Shown piece after piece: positions 21,425 through 34,542 of a stretch of DNA of 64,000 nucleotides. Every line of letters begins with the position of its first letter. The first letter of the stretch is position 1. Location: positions 162,814,792 to 162,878,791 of the forward strand of contig NC_072892.1 of NCBI RefSeq assembly GCF_027943255.1, written 5' to 3'. This stretch comes from Anastrepha obliqua (lineage: Eukaryota > Arthropoda > Insecta > Diptera > Tephritidae). The position numbers and the translations under genes are program-made. The notes under the pieces are model-generated. The model saw only the letters and a list, made by a program, of their open reading frames with translations. It did not search any database and was not told the origin of the DNA.

Positions 21425-22440
21425 CTGTGCTGGCAATGCGCTGATTGAGTGCATGCATCAACTGATGAGTAAAATATGGCTAGGATAAAGCATGCCCCAT
21501 GGTTGGAACCTCATATAAGGCTGCTTTTGATAGCCCGATAAGTGATCGACTTTACGCCACAACGTTTGAGTTCGGTATTCCCGAAAAACTGATTCGGATT
21601 TGCAAAATGGCAAAAGTCTTCTCCGAACCTTTCAATAGCGAGCGAAGTTTCAGACAAGCTGATCTACTATTGAGCGACCTCTTCAACTTCCTCAGGGAAG
21701 GGATACTGCGGAGAGCCGGTGTTCATTGAGATGTCACTATTTTCACCAAAAGTGTCCAGCTCTTTGCATATGCTAATGACATTGAGAACATAGGGCACTG
21801 TGTGCGAAATATTACCGCATCATTTGCCGCTATGAAAGTGAGTCAACTAGAGTGGGCCTGGCAATTTAAGAGATGCGGAGTTTTGTATGCATCATTTCAG
21901 CAGGCACCTATACTTTTGAAATCGTGAAGGAGTTCAAATATCTTGGCCCCGCCGTCACAACAACAAACGGTATCAGCCTGGAGATAAACCGTCGAATCAC
22001 GCTTGCTAATAGGTCATACTATGGTCTCAGTAAACAAATGTGTAGCAGAGACCTCTCTTGCCCGACAAAATGAACACTCTACAAGATGCTCATCTTACTC
22101 GTGCTACTCTATGGCGTTGAAGCATGGGTTGTGCCGTAGACTGATGCAGCCGATCGTGGGGTATTCGAGAGAAAGATACCTCGGAAAATCTTCCGCCCTC
22201 TTCTTGTTGGCGATAACTACTACCATGGAATGAGCCGCGAGCTGTATGAGTGCCTGCGGTGACTGCGTCACGTTGAGCGTATGGATGCAGGAGTTCCAGC
22301 AAAGAAGGTGTTCAGATGGCAAGTTATGATAGAAAACAACTAAGTAGGAGAAGACCATGCCTCGCTTGCTGTAACAAATTGGAGAAGGCGCGCAAAGCAA
22401 AGACGGCAAGTCTCGCTGTTGCAGTCGGCTTTAATCCAGT
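21425..22440 (+). pseudogene. LINE A reverse transcriptase, decayed
   Basis: Plus-strand pieces in several frames follow the LINE A order: NALIECMHQLMSKIWL near 21430, then a deletion. Next come AAFDSPISDRLYATTFEFGIPEKLIRICKMA (21520-21610), SDLFNFLREGILRRA and catalytic-site remnant LFAYANDIENIG (21760-21800, Asn for the first Asp). It continues with VKEFKYLGPAVTTTNG (21925), LANRSYYGLS and FERKIPRKIF (near 22160). Several stops and frameshifts. To its left, 21223-21424 has no recognised content. Confidence 0.75.
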
Positions 22441-22678
22441 AACGGGTTGTGATTATTGATCAGGCCATATAAGTAAATAAGTAAAAAACGAGATATATCT
22501 GTTAAAAATTATGAAAAATGATTAAAATTTGTGCAACAACCAAAGAAATACGACGTAGGTAAAATTTTGAGAAACGGACGGTGACACGCCTATTTTGGCT
22601 AAATGCGTGTATTTCGATGACGACTCAATAAAACTCGCTCAAAGTTGGTACACCTTATTTAGAGCCGACATAATTATT

Positions 22679-22924
22679 TGCCGTGGCCGATGTAGCCGAC
22701 TGGGGTGGTGCGTGACTACCATTCAGAATTCACAGAGAGAACGTCGGTTCAAATCTCGGTAAACACCAAAATTAAGAAAAAGATGTTTCTAATAGCGGTC
22801 GCCCCTCGGCAGGCAATGGCAAACCTCCGACTGTATTTCTGCCATGAAAAAGCTCCTCATAAAAATATCTGCCGTTCGGAGTCGGCTAGAAACCGTCGGT
22901 CCCTCCATTTGTGGAACAAATAAT
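22679..22924 (+). repeat. tRNA-derived SINE, near-full copy
   Basis: Head and body of the SINE: 'ccgatgtagccgactggggt' (A-box region), ggttcaaatct at 22746-22756 (B-box, G to A at one position), then 'cccctcggcagg', 'ttctgccatgaaaaagctcc' and 'tctgccgttcggagtcggct'. It stops after 'ccatttgtggaaca' and abuts a mariner remnant on the right. The long body match to 3271-3547 defines the family. Confidence 0.8.
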
Positions 22925-23335
22925 ATTCAGCGTTAACCGATCGGCCTTGCGGAAGGAACTCCGAGTGCACCACACCTTCGTAATCGAAAAAAAACAGTCA
23001 GCATAACCTTAATTTTTGAGCGACTTTGGCGTGGTTTTTTGGGTTGATGTACGGCCCTCTTTGAACGATTTGTACCACTGGAAAACACGTGCACGCGATA
23101 GAGCAGAGTCCCCATAGGTTGTCTGCAACATTTTTAAGGCGTCTGAGGCCGAAATTTTGTTGGAATAACAAAATCTCAAACAAATTCTTTGTTCAACTTG
23201 AATTTCCATCGTTAAATTCGAAGAACACACCCGAGCTTGACTTGTTTACAGTAGCACAGAAAACAAACTATGTGACATATCACGCTGAAATTTGCCATGT
23301 AAGCTTATAACAGTCCTACCAAAAAACAAAAAAAT
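22925..23335 (-). mobile_element. Mariner remnant (5' part), minus strand
   Basis: Minus-strand frame 23230-23009 encodes a mariner transposase N-terminus: EIQVEQRICLRFCYSNKISASDALKMLQTTYGDSALSRARVFQWYKSFKEGR, then a jump near 23010 to a segment with VHSEFLPQGRSVN (about 22985-22945). Most of the region with the first catalytic Asp is deleted, and the remainder is cut by the SINE boundary. The probable 5' terminal repeat is near 23300-23330 (complement of TTGGTAGGACTG). It is dead. Confidence 0.65.
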
Positions 23336-24780
23336 TATTTTTGCCATATGTCATCTGCGGATCGTTTTACTGGTAACGTCTCCTTCATATTTGAGTATAA
23401 GGTACATCAAAAAACAGCTCCGTGGTTTCAAAGTCGTGATTCAAACACACGTGTGATTCGCTGAACGCGATGAACTACCGACAGCCTATAAACGACATCT
23501 ATCGGGAGTCATTCACTTTCTTCCTACACTCTCGTCTAACGAATACCGCTTTGGAATGTTGGAATGCTTATGGCTCATGATTACTCTTATCTTATGAAAG
23601 GTTTTTGATGGCCTCAGTAACAAGAAGAGATTTGTTGGACATTTATGTGGTTCACATTAACTTAAATTTGCTTTCGTAAAGAGAAATAGATTCCCGAGAG
23701 AAAGTCTTCTCTACCACTTGGAGATTGTTCATTGTAAGGTTATTTCGCCTTCACTTCATCGTAATGAGCTCCTCTTCGGAGTTTTGGGTAGTTTATACTT
23801 AAATAACATTTCTTAATTTATAATTAATAAAATAAATTCGTTACGGACGCTTTATGCAGTAACCACGAAATATATTTACTAATTAGGTTTCTTATGCCCA
23901 CTTATCTGCACACAAATAGATGAGTTGCGTATCCTTAATAACGACATACTTATATAGTGCCATATATGTATGTACGAGTATGCACAAATATAAGATGAAT
24001 TCGCAAATTATGCATTGCAAGATGCAAGTTCTGCATTGCTATTGAAATACTTAAAAACTTTTGAGCGCTATTTGCTATCAGCGCCCATGGAAAAAAGTTA
24101 GTGAAAACGCTTCTCAAGATTCGCTAAGGGCAGTTTTTTTCATTGCAAGTTTAATGCTGCTTTCCGGTTAAATTAGGTTTAAATGTCCAATTTTGCAAGC
24201 TTAAATTCGGTTAAAAAATGTACCATAGTTAATCTCAGTAGCACTGAAGAACTGATACTAAAGGTTTTAATAATGTATTTTTATTGCATTGTAAAATGAA
24301 TCCACAAAATGAAGCTAATGGAGACGAAGCGAGTGAAACTACATTGTAGTCAGAGAATTAAATAACGATGCTCTAGTAAAAGGATTCTTGAAATCGCTCT
24401 CACATGACACTTTAAAACAGCTGGATTAGAGGAAGCCTTGGGAATAATACAATTTATATGTTTAACAAAAGTAAAACCTGAACCAAAAAGGACCCCTAGA
24501 TCCAAGAATTCTTCAACAGTAGAAAGTTGAGTCTAATTTGTTACGCTTTTGCAAATTTTAAGCTTTTGAAGGGTCTTATTTTCTTTGATAATTTGATAGC
24601 TTTGATAATGTAACTTGTTTTAAGAAGCATTTTACAATATAATCGCTATTCGTTCTTTATAAGGTCTGCCACTGTTGTCCACTTTAATCGCATTCGTGCA
24701 GAATTCAGTCGAAGTGAGCGGGTTGCTGCATGGTTGACATGATTTTTTAGACGCTGTTTGTGCACTATGGCAAATCACTT
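23336..24780. other. No gene seen
   Basis: AT-rich DNA without recognisable frames or terminal repeats. A (TATG/TACG)-type simple stretch occurs near 23960. Nothing here is shared with the transposon families of the window as far as I can see. Confidence 0.4.
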
Positions 24781-25130
24781 TGATACTTCAGCCACCGTTA
24801 GTATGCCAAGAGCAAAGTGCAAAGGTCCAAAGCGTCAAGGGACGCTTCATCGGATGTCTTCGTCGTCCAAGCATCTGTGCCTTACGATAGGCGGGTATGA
24901 TGAGAGTCTTGTAGAGTGTTAGTTTTGTTCGTTGAGAGAGGACTTTACTGCTCAATTGCCTACTTAGTTCAAAGCAGCATTTGTAGACAAGAGATTCTAC
25001 ATTGGAGTTCAAGGCCGACATTATTATCAGTATTAATGTTGGCAAGAATGATAGAAAGAAGATTGCGCCCATAAGAGCGTACGTGACGTCACATTTGCTG
25101 AGTTGTGCAGTATTGCCAACCATTTGCTCT
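24781..25130 (-). pseudogene. LINE A fragment (thumb region)
   Basis: Minus-strand match to LINE A around SSKVLSQRTKLTLYKTLIIPAYRKAQMLGRRR. The same block occurs at 3550-3740. A deletion removes the segment after IIP, where relatives have VLLYGAEAW. Both ends are undefined, no catalytic motif is included, and it is non-functional. Confidence 0.6.
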
Positions 25131-26175
25131 TCGCAATAAATTTAGTGCTTTTTTATACCGAAAATGCGAAAATTTTGAAGTTTCGTGTTTGTTTCTTTTT
25201 TTTAATTTAAAGCTACCGAAACTTTAGGTTAAAAAACAAACTATATTATTAAACAAAAAAAAGGTTAAAAAAGGTCACTCTGAGAAGATTTTAGTGCTAA
25301 TGAAAATTTTTTTACTCTTATAAAATTTGATAATTTGAAAGTGCAAATTTAATTTTTGGCTCCATTTAAGGTTATGCAAAAATATTGTATTAAATGACCC
25401 TCTCTCAACTCTTCTTAAGATTGAAAACCTTTTTATACATTTTAAAAAGCCTTTGAATTTATTGAATGCGAATTAAAACCATAGAGGTGTAATCGCTTCT
25501 TCCGGTCATCAATCCTTAGTGAGACATAGGACATTAAGAGTTATATTCATTGTAAAAATAAACAACAAAATACCAGAAAATACTAAAGAAACCACACTGA
25601 CATTTTTACAAAAGAGTACCTTATCTAGTTACATAACTTCAAATATAGCAAAAAAGTCGTTCCCTTAACAAAAGAGTCTCGCTTAACAAAAAAAAACTCA
25701 TAAATTAAATTATACATAAGCATAACACATTTATTTAAGGAAACGCACATTTTAAAGACAATTTGTCACGCATACAAAGTTCTTTAAGTGATTCAATAAA
25801 AATTTGTTGGGTTATTTTCTTTGAATGGGCATTTTAGTGCGTTTTTATATCCAAAGCTAGGCAACACTGCAGTAGCGACAGAGAGATTTGACTGCCGAAA
25901 GCAGAAGAACACCAACAACACCTGCAATCGCGGGCAATGCCACCAGATGTTAAAAAAAAGTAAAGCTAAATAAAACTGAGTGAATTATTTAAATAATTAT
26001 TAAAAAGTGTATATTTTACAAAATTATAAACATGAAATTTTAATTAGAACAGCTAGAAAAATGTCATGAAGAAAGAACTAAAACTCCAAGACAAAAAATA
26101 ATAAAAACAAAAAAAAATGATACATCAAGTTACGAAAATGGTAATCTGGCCATACTGGAGCTAAAATCACGTAAC
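25131..26175. other. No gene seen
   Basis: Very AT-rich with several A-runs. No coding motif is seen. Short open frames are absent or random-looking. Confidence 0.45.
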
Positions 26176-26460
26176 TCGTTGTCAAATTCGCTGAGCGCAA
26201 AGTAACGGGACCACGATAGGCGCCACCTCATTATTCTTTCCATCATGAATGTTGGTTCCTAGATAAACGAAATCTCTTCCAAGGTTGTAGGAATCATAAC
26301 TGTCAACAGTGACGTGAGTGCCAATACGAGAGTGCGCCGAATGTTTGTTGGATGACAGGAGGTACTTCGTTTTGTCTGTTTCACCATTCACCCATTCGCT
26401 TTGCCTCTTTATCCAGTTTGGAGAAGACAGAACTAACAGCGCGGTTGTTAAGGCCGACAA
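26176..26460 (-). pseudogene. LINE A fragment (region after the catalytic site)
   Basis: Minus-strand segment with EWVNGETDKTKYLLSSNKHSAHSRIGTHVTVDSYDSYNLGRDFVYLGTNI, a well-known LINE block between the YADD and thumb regions. It matches 3744-3860 plus 4729-4790 exactly in order. That comparison shows the uninterrupted form of LINE A and proves that 3861-4728 is an insertion there. No start, stop or catalytic site is included. Confidence 0.7.
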
Positions 26461-27790
26461 CTATACACTGTACGATAAGCTTCTGCATTTCAGAAAACTA
26501 TATAAACGAAAAAGAAAGTAGTAAGAATACGAAAATATGCAAACTCATAAAAAATATTAGTTAGTTAGTTAGTTTCATTATATGATTTTTGTAGTAGATG
26601 AACTATATTTTTGTATAAAATGAATTAAAGTTAAAAAATAAATAAATAATCCAAACTTATTAATATATGGTGTACACTTTCCTTTGACCCTGACAGTGTG
26701 TACGCACATATGTATTTTTAGCTTAGTTTTATCAAAGGTGAATATTTATCTTTTTTAGTTCTATTTCTGTAAGGAGTGATTAGCTTTTAGAAGTCGGTCT
26801 CTAAAAGAAAGTGAACTGAACAATTTTTTTTATCTGAGTTAGAAGATGAAAGAATTGAGTTTTATGACGGTGATAGTGTCCTAGTGCTGTAGCAGCTCCA
26901 GGCGGAGCATCACCATTAACAGCAGTGCAGTGAAGGCTGACCGTAATTGACTGGCCGACGACAATCACAGACTCTTGAGTCATGGACTCGTAATGACGTA
27001 CTACTTCTCGTGCAGAAAGTAGTCCCGGGAAGGGTGCCTCCCAAGAGGAAGAGGAGGGATTGTTTTAGTGGCCACACCACTGAACGCAGTAGGCGACGGT
27101 CGCCGTAAGTACGAGGGCAGTTTTAACCCTACCGCACCCACAAAACAAAAGTGTCCTACGCTTGTCAATATTGACCGTTAATGTTGACTATATATGAAAA
27201 AAAAATACGCGAACTACACGACCTGGGGTAAATTTCGCGTAATCATCGTTTTAGATCTGCTTAAATTCGGTGTGCACGAAATACTGAGGACTTACCGCAT
27301 GAATTCGAAGAGTGAAATCGACGTTCCTTAAATACAGCTAACGGATATTAGATATGTTCCAGATGTTAGAAATAAACAAACTACAACCCATCAAAAATTG
27401 AGGGGGGACTCACATCGCAGTGTGTCTTCCGAAGGTTAACCATCGTTTAGAAATCGTGCGCTTCTGAAGCTTATCTACCTGATACTGAGCTAAAGGTAGG
27501 TTATCTTTCTAGTGTTAATTCAAATTAAATTGTTTTACCGCGTCAGTCTCGTTATTTAATTTATACCATACGTTTATATCGTAAATCTAAAGACAAACTA
27601 CACCACAAGTACCGCAATTCTATCGTCTGAATCTAAAATTCTGCCTCTTATATCGGACATTTTTCGAACGGCTGTAAACTCATTAAGTTCCCTTAGTGTG
27701 TGCAGTGAATCGAGTTGGCAAGAAACTTACGTAAAAAATTCTTCACTTACTAACTACTCGTACTTTGCCATTTCTTTGTAGGCAAACTCA
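26461..27790. other. Unassigned block, no gene recognised
   Basis: AGTT repeats near 26560-26575. A less AT-rich block at 26860-27150 ('gtagcagctccaggcgg', 'tcccgggaagggtgcctccc') has no motif-bearing frame, and its origin is unknown. The flanking sequence is plain AT-rich. Confidence 0.35.
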
Positions 27791-29683
27791 TATTTCAACT
27801 ACTAAGCACTAGAGTTAGTTGAGAAAGAAGAAAAACGTAAAAAGTAAAAAGAAAATGAAAACATCCTTGGCAGCACATTCCTGACGATTCAAAGCAGAAG
27901 AAATGGCAAAAGTAGCAGCACAAGGAGAAACTTCCACAGCGTTGCACTACAACTTGAGGCGAGGACAAGCCGACTTCTTGCAAATGACTTTTACCCGGTC
28001 TTGCCACATTTGTTAATGAAGAAAATGTTGAAGTTTTCTTCATCTTCATACTTTTTTTCCGACTGCATTTTGCTCCACATTTACATTTTCATTTCATTTG
28101 CCCGCACAGAAGTATGCAAAAAAGGGGAAGAAAAAATTTAATTAATAGTAATTAGTACGTTTACCGCCCGTATTGGCTGTTCTTAAGGGAGAGGAGGGTA
28201 GTGGCTGGTGGGTGTTGCGGCGCCTTTGGCCGACCCGCCACAAAAGTTATGCTGCCGCATCCCGCGGCGCCAAGTGGCACTCTTGGCAATTTGCGGTTAG
28301 GGAATAAATGAAAAAAAAAAATAAAGGAATAGAAAATATGAGGTGATGAGGTGATGAGAGGAGGAGTCAGAAAAAAATGAAAGAATATTTAATTTATGTA
28401 AAAAGGAAGTTAATTGCAGTTAGCGTTGGGCTGGCGGGTGGGCTAAGCCGAGTAGGCGAGTAGCCGAGCAAATGCCTGCGTGGGTGGTTAAATGAGTGGG
28501 CGTTTGGCTGGTTGATCGCTTGAAAAGCGGTAGCAAGTGCACATTAAGTGGTTCCATAAATGCTGGCAAAGCGGGCGGAATAAAGCGAGCCAATGTAAAT
28601 GCATGTGTAAGCATGTGCGTGTGTGTGTGTGCTAATCTATTGTGTGTGCATTCACGGGCAAAGCGCCAATTGCTTGCATAAAGGCTGAAAGCGCCGATGG
28701 GAGCTGGTTGACCAAAAGCCGCTAGCCAACAGCCAGCTCATTGACCATGACGCGCGCATATATCAGCCGCTAAACAGCTTGACAGCTTGGCAGCGTTGAC
28801 GTTGCAACCACAAGAGGACGTTCTGAGAAAGGATAATACTTGTATGGATTACAATTTGAGTGTGCCAAGCGAGCACGAGCAGATTTTATGTGATGTGGGG
28901 CGCTGTGGCGGGCTGACTTGGGTGAGAGCAGCTCGTGCGGGCCGACGTCGCTTGGTAATTATAATTAATTTGGCGTATTAAGCATTTTCAACTCTTGAGT
29001 TTGACTTTTTCCACACTGTTTACAGACACACACACATTCACACACTCATATACACCTATACATATACGATATGTAAGCTTTTGCACGCAGTTGTTATACT
29101 TATTTTTACACTCAATCGCATCTCGTTTAGCCAATCCGACGATTGTTGGCATAGTAAATGTGCTGCTCCGGTTCGTGCGCCGGCTCCACTTGATTGCTGA
29201 CGAACAAAAGGATGTACAGCCGCAAAATTTCAGCCATTGAATTCGAGCTAACGATTGACTTTTACAAAATCCTCTACTAAGTATCCTTTGTTGGCCCGCA
29301 AAGCCAAACTCAAGTGGCGGCTGCTGGTTTGTGGTTATGCCTGCTTGAATTGTTGCCATATGCCAGAATGCATAGGCGGAATGATAGCCAATCTGCAGCT
29401 TTTGTCTTTAACAATACGCATACATACACACATACACGCACACACATGCACGATGTAAGACTGTTAGAGCGCACTATGGTGGGGGTATGGGAATGTGCAA
29501 TTTCTAAAAGAGGCAGCAGCCCGCAGTATTGGTGGCTGCATGACAACTGTCGAAATCAGAAACATGAACTAAAATTTGTAGCCAAGCGCATAGAAAATAT
29601 GCGGCAAAGAAAAGAGTTAAATTGTGCAAACAAAGGAGTGCACACAACCATATATAAGTACATATGTAAATATGTATATGCAT
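27791..29683. other. Transposon-free stretch, probably host single-copy DNA
   Basis: No transposon motif was found over about 1.9 kb, unusual in this window. Base composition is closer to even than elsewhere (28200-28960 is GC-richer). There are TG/GT microsatellites at 28615-28630 and CA/TACA-type repeats at 29020-29060 and 29415-29450. Short frames on both strands have no recognised domain, and I could not identify an exon. It could be an intron or regulatory DNA. Confidence 0.4.
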
Positions 29684-31028
29684 TCTGTCACAAAAGTACC
29701 GGGAATTGTTCAATAAAACGCAATATAATTGTTTAGACATCAAAATTTATTATGTCACCTTCAAAATAGGCTCCATTCGAAGCAATACACATATGCCAAG
29801 GATTAGTCCAGTCATCAAAGTTCCTTTTAAAAGCGTTTGAAGAGATCTTCTTCAGCTCCTTCAACGAATTCTCCTATTCTCCTTAATGGCCTCAATCGAC
29901 TCAAAGCGGCGTCCGCGGAGTGGTAATTTAAGTTTTGAAAAAAGGAAAAAGTCACAGTGGGCTAATTCCGGTGAATACGCTGGTTGTTCGATGATATTTG
30001 TCGAATTTTTGGTCAAGAAAGTGTTCGCAATATGAGCCTTGTGAGACGGTGCGTTATTATGGTGCAAGATTTACGAGTTTTCTTTCCACAAATTGGGCCG
30101 TTTCCTAGGTACATTTTCTCTAAAACGTCGCATAACTTCGAAATAATATTCTTTATTTACCGTACAACCATTTGGAATGAATTCTGAGTGCACAACACTC
30201 TGATTATAATCAAAGAAACCGAGTAGCATGACTCTCACTTTTGACCGACTTTGCCATGGTTTTTGTGGGTTTCGGCTCGTGTGGATAGCGCCATTCTGTC
30301 ATTCAGCCGCTTGTTGACTGGTTTGCATGTTAAACTCATATTCCCACGTCTCATCACCTGTTACTATGCGCTGGATGAACGTTGGGCCCGAATTCACTTG
30401 CTCGAGCATGTCTTCAGCCTCCTTCTTCGATTGAATTTTTGAAAGAAATTCAACTTTCCTGGAACGCGTCGAGCAGCCATGCGTCTCATCCCCAATTGAT
30501 GGTGTAAAATGTTGCGAATTGATTCGTGAAACACGTTAAGGTCACGAGCTACCTCCCTCAAACTCGAATGATGGTTTTCCAGCACCATTACCTTGACTTT
30601 GTCGACATTTTCATCCGTTGAAGATGTTGATGGGCGACCAGATAGGAGCAAATCTTCCACGACTTCTCGGCCCTCTGCAAAAGCCTCATACCACTCGTAG
30701 ACCCGTGTACCGTGTTTTTGATAAAGCACACTCGCCATAGGCTTTCTGAAACATTTTCAACGATTCGGCACACAAAATCCCGTTCAAAACACAAAATTTA
30801 AGACAAATTCTTTGCTCGATATTTTTAGCCAGAGTGAAAATCACAGAGCCCACCTGCGGTTGACTGATATATTTAAATATCTAAAACAAGCTAATAGACA
30901 GATGACGCTCAAACTCTGCGACACCATAGAGGACAGTTGTACCAACATTCCAGCAAATAAAATTTAGACTAATATGTAACGCGCGCTTTTTAAATGAACA
31001 GTTCCCGATATTTTTTTGACAGAATGTG
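29684..31028 (-). mobile_element. Mariner transposon (family I), full-length but decayed
   Basis: Ends are TTCTGTCACAAAAGTACCGG on the left and the complement of TTCTGTCAAAAAAATATCGG on the right (to about 31026). Minus-strand frames cover the whole transposase: RDFVCRIVENVSESLWRVCF (near 30790-30735), MASVLYQKHGTRVYEWYEAFAEGRE with RPSTSSTDENV (30738-30394), a broken middle, and NNAPSHKAHIANTF to AYSPELAHCDFFLFSKLKLPLRGRRF (30067-29861). The second catalytic Asp is Asn (HHNN for HHDN), with 34 residues to the third Asp, so it is DD34D in origin. Several frameshifts. It is inactive. Confidence 0.82.
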
Positions 31029-31270
31029 TATATGCATACACACCTAAATACCTAAATGCAAATCATATTGGGTTTGTGGTGGAGTCAACACGGTAGGTTT
31101 ATTGCAAAACCACATTACCTAATCCCTTGTATACATATTCACACATACATACATACATATGTATGCAAATATGCGTACCTGAAACAATAAATTTTCAAAT
31201 GTGTAAATTGAAATAATATTCAATAATATTCATTTCTTTGAAGGCGCTGCAAGTCAAACTAAGCAAAGTA

Positions 31271-31482
31271 TCGGGTGTTTTTTAGCTGCATGCGAACTAT
31301 CGATATCGGCAACTATAGTTCGACAGCTGAGAATGGCAAAGTGTGTTGATTTTCTGTTTAATAAGGTTTGGCATGGCATCATGAATCGCTTAACGCCAGA
31401 ACAGCGCCTCCTAATTGTGGAAATTTGCTCTGAACAAAAAAATTAATTTGTTCGGGAAGTTCATAGAGACACTGGTGGCATT
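31271..31482 (+). mobile_element. DD41D element (family K), 5' fragment
   Basis: TA at 31269-31270 is followed by the terminal repeat TCGGGTGTTTTTTAGCTGCA, a 5' untranslated region and a transposase start at about 31381: MNRLTPEQRLLIVEICSEQKN, a stop (TAA), then a remnant of VREVHRDTGG. At 31483 the homology stops where LINE sequence begins on the opposite strand, so a LINE insertion or deletion cut the element. The terminal repeat matches the copy ending at 21220. The 240 bases to the left hold only AT-rich DNA and a TACA/CATA microsatellite near 31140-31165. Confidence 0.65.
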
Positions 31483-33300
31483 TTTGTTTTTATTCCTTGA
31501 TAAATTAAACATGTATGCCTAAAATGCATATTATATAGCTTCGAGCCGAAACATAGGGAGGAAAAAAATGTTCTCCAACGATTTCTGTCAGTCGTTATGT
31601 GTCTAATTTGGTTCCATATGGTGATGGAAGGACTCTCGTGGGAGATTGTGCGCATACAAGTTTGACGTGGGCGACCTCTGTGTCGACTTCCTTGCGGTAT
31701 CCATTGGAAAAATCAACATTCGTCTTCTCTGTGAAAAATATGCCCAATCCAATTCCATTTTCGTATTTTTATTACGGATTTAATTGGGCAGCAGCTTTAA
31801 GTAAGCAGAAGAAGGTCAGTATTGGACATTGTTCTCGACAAAAAGCTACGGCATATAATTCTGAGGCATTTGCTGACAAACGTTTGAAGACGTCGACTTA
31901 TGTGGCCATACACAAGCAAGATCTCAGAACCATATAGGAGGACCGCTGGAATTGAAGTTTTATTTTTAGTGGCAGCGTGCGAGATCGCCATAGTCTGCTA
32001 AGCTTATGAAACGCAGTTCGTGCTTTACAAATCCGGGCTGCCACATCTTCAACGGCGGCACCATATTTTTTGATTTGGATATCTTCGATTATGATGGCTT
32101 TTTCGTTGGTAGTAAGCTCAAGAGGATGCCATCTTGAACGTGGCATACTGGCTAATTGAGAAAAAGTGTCGGGGTAGCGCTATTGGAATTTGTAGTGACA
32201 GTCAAGCTGCACTGAAAGCCCTTCCTAACCCATGCTGCTCTTGGAAGTTAGTCGATGAATGTAGGAAAAAACTGAACAGTGTTGCAAAACACAACAAAGT
32301 TAGTCTTATTTGGGTGCCTGCACATTGTGGTATTACAGGGAACGAGCTAGCTGATAAGCTGGCTAATGAAGGCTCTGCAAGTATGCCACTAGGCCCTGAA
32401 CCCTTTCTAGGTGTCAATTCCGCATCGATTCAACTATGAATTGACGATTTCTTGGGGACTACCCATAGAGGACGTTAGTCTGAGTTGAGTTCGTGCAGAG
32501 TAGCCAAGTGCTTTGTGAAATAACCAAACAGGAAAATAGCGACCTTTCTTCTAAAACTCAGCAGAAAGGACTTGAGGGTACTGGTGGGTGTAATTTCAGG
32601 GCACAACGCCTGTAGTCAGCGTATCGCTGCCTTGGGGGTCGTCGACAGCCCGATATGCCTATCATGACTTAAGGGTGAAGACACTGTAGAACATTTTCTC
32701 TGTAGCTGTCCGGAGTTTTCCAGGATCAGACTTAGGATATTGGGTTGCGATATACTGAATATGGATAAAGTTCATACTCTTCCTTTTCCGGATCTCTTAA
32801 GATTCGTCAATGAATCCAAGCGATTTGTGGAAGAGTGACCTCAAACTAATTTATTCATCTTACTACCCACATTTTATCTTTGCTATCTCTCTATTATTTC
32901 TACTGAAATCTCTCCGGGTGTAGTACAATAGTCTCCTGACTGAGTGCTTGGACTTGTCCCATCCCCCAAAAATCTAATCTAATCTAATCTAAGCTCAAGA
33001 GGAGATGTGTTTCTTGTTTGTATTCCCATAAGTTTTATGAAGTTTATTTAAGACCGAATGCGCGTGAATTCTTTTCCACAATAGTTGGCGAGGTTTTGCG
33101 GTGGCGTCAGCTAATGCGTAGGTCATAAAACAGATATCGTCAGAGTAACCTAGGTCGCTAAGTTTCTGGTTTAGCCTTCATTATAATTCTTCTGGAACTT
33201 CGGAATTTGTGAGTTTTACGACGCTATCAAGAACTGTTATAAACAAAAGCGGCAATAAGAGCGAGTCGATGTCATCTCACCATCGTTTTCTCGGTCGGTA
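31483..33300 (-). mobile_element. Endonuclease-type LINE, decayed, split by an RNase H LINE
   Basis: Minus-strand pieces in order: LLLPLLFITVLDSVVKLTN (about 33250-33190), then GYSDDICFMTYALADATAKPRQLL (YSDD in place of YADD, near 33160-33090). The LINE at 32127-32989 follows. Then come ELTTNEKAIIIEDIQIKKYGAAVEDVAARICKARTAFHKLSRLWRS (32120-31990) and a frameshifted thumb piece with AVLLYGSEI and LQTFVSKCLRIICR (31990-31850). The 3' tail lies near 31485-31530. The direct repeat TAAGCTCAAGAGGA flanks the inner LINE. No RNase H belongs to this element. It is 5'-truncated and dead. Confidence 0.75.
32127..32989 (+). mobile_element. RNase H LINE, 5'-truncated, with AATCT tail and 14-bp target duplication
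   Basis: The insertion is bounded by the direct repeat TAAGCTCAAGAGGA (32113-32126 and 32990-33003), a perfect 14-bp target duplication. It begins inside the RNase H domain: GICSDSQAALKAL (third catalytic block), SLIWVPAHCGITGNELADKLANEG (32134-32439). A knuckle region in broken frames follows (GEDTVEHFLC near 32670-32700). The 3' end is four AATCT units (about 32970-32989). The family also occurs at 16186-17165. It is too short to be autonomous and was made by normal LINE integration into an older LINE. Confidence 0.88.
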
Positions 33301-33597
33301 AAATGTGACCATACCATCGAACCTTTTACCTAATCGGTCTCATTGTATTTTAGCACCCAGATTTCGCACCTATGTGTGAGTGTCGGACAGTTTTGTAAAT
33401 TCGGAGTTTCTGGCTTCTAGAAAGTAATATTCGATTTCATGAAGATCTCCGGTATAAATCCTACGTTGTGCGCAGAAGACAATTTAAGTCGCAGCAAACA
33501 CGAGAACAGCGAGTTATCCAATCAAAATGCCTTCTAAACACTTTGTTGCCACATCCTCGGTACCAACAAGTTATACGGGTATTCCTTCACGACTATA
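33301..33597 (-). pseudogene. Possible LINE C-terminal fragment
   Basis: The minus strand reads RCEIWVLKYNETD near 33400-33360, resembling the LLYGCEAWVLK block of LINE reverse transcriptases. The rest is not recognisable. It may be a decayed further part of the neighbouring LINE or of LINE A. Low confidence. Confidence 0.3.
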
Positions 33598-34540
<943 letters not shown>

Positions 34541-34542
34541 TA

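Noticed and set aside
29314..29736. A 140-codon frame and an opposite-strand frame of 78 codons
   Set aside because: Both run through CA/TG microsatellite sequence; Thr-His and Val-Cys runs are simple-repeat shadows.
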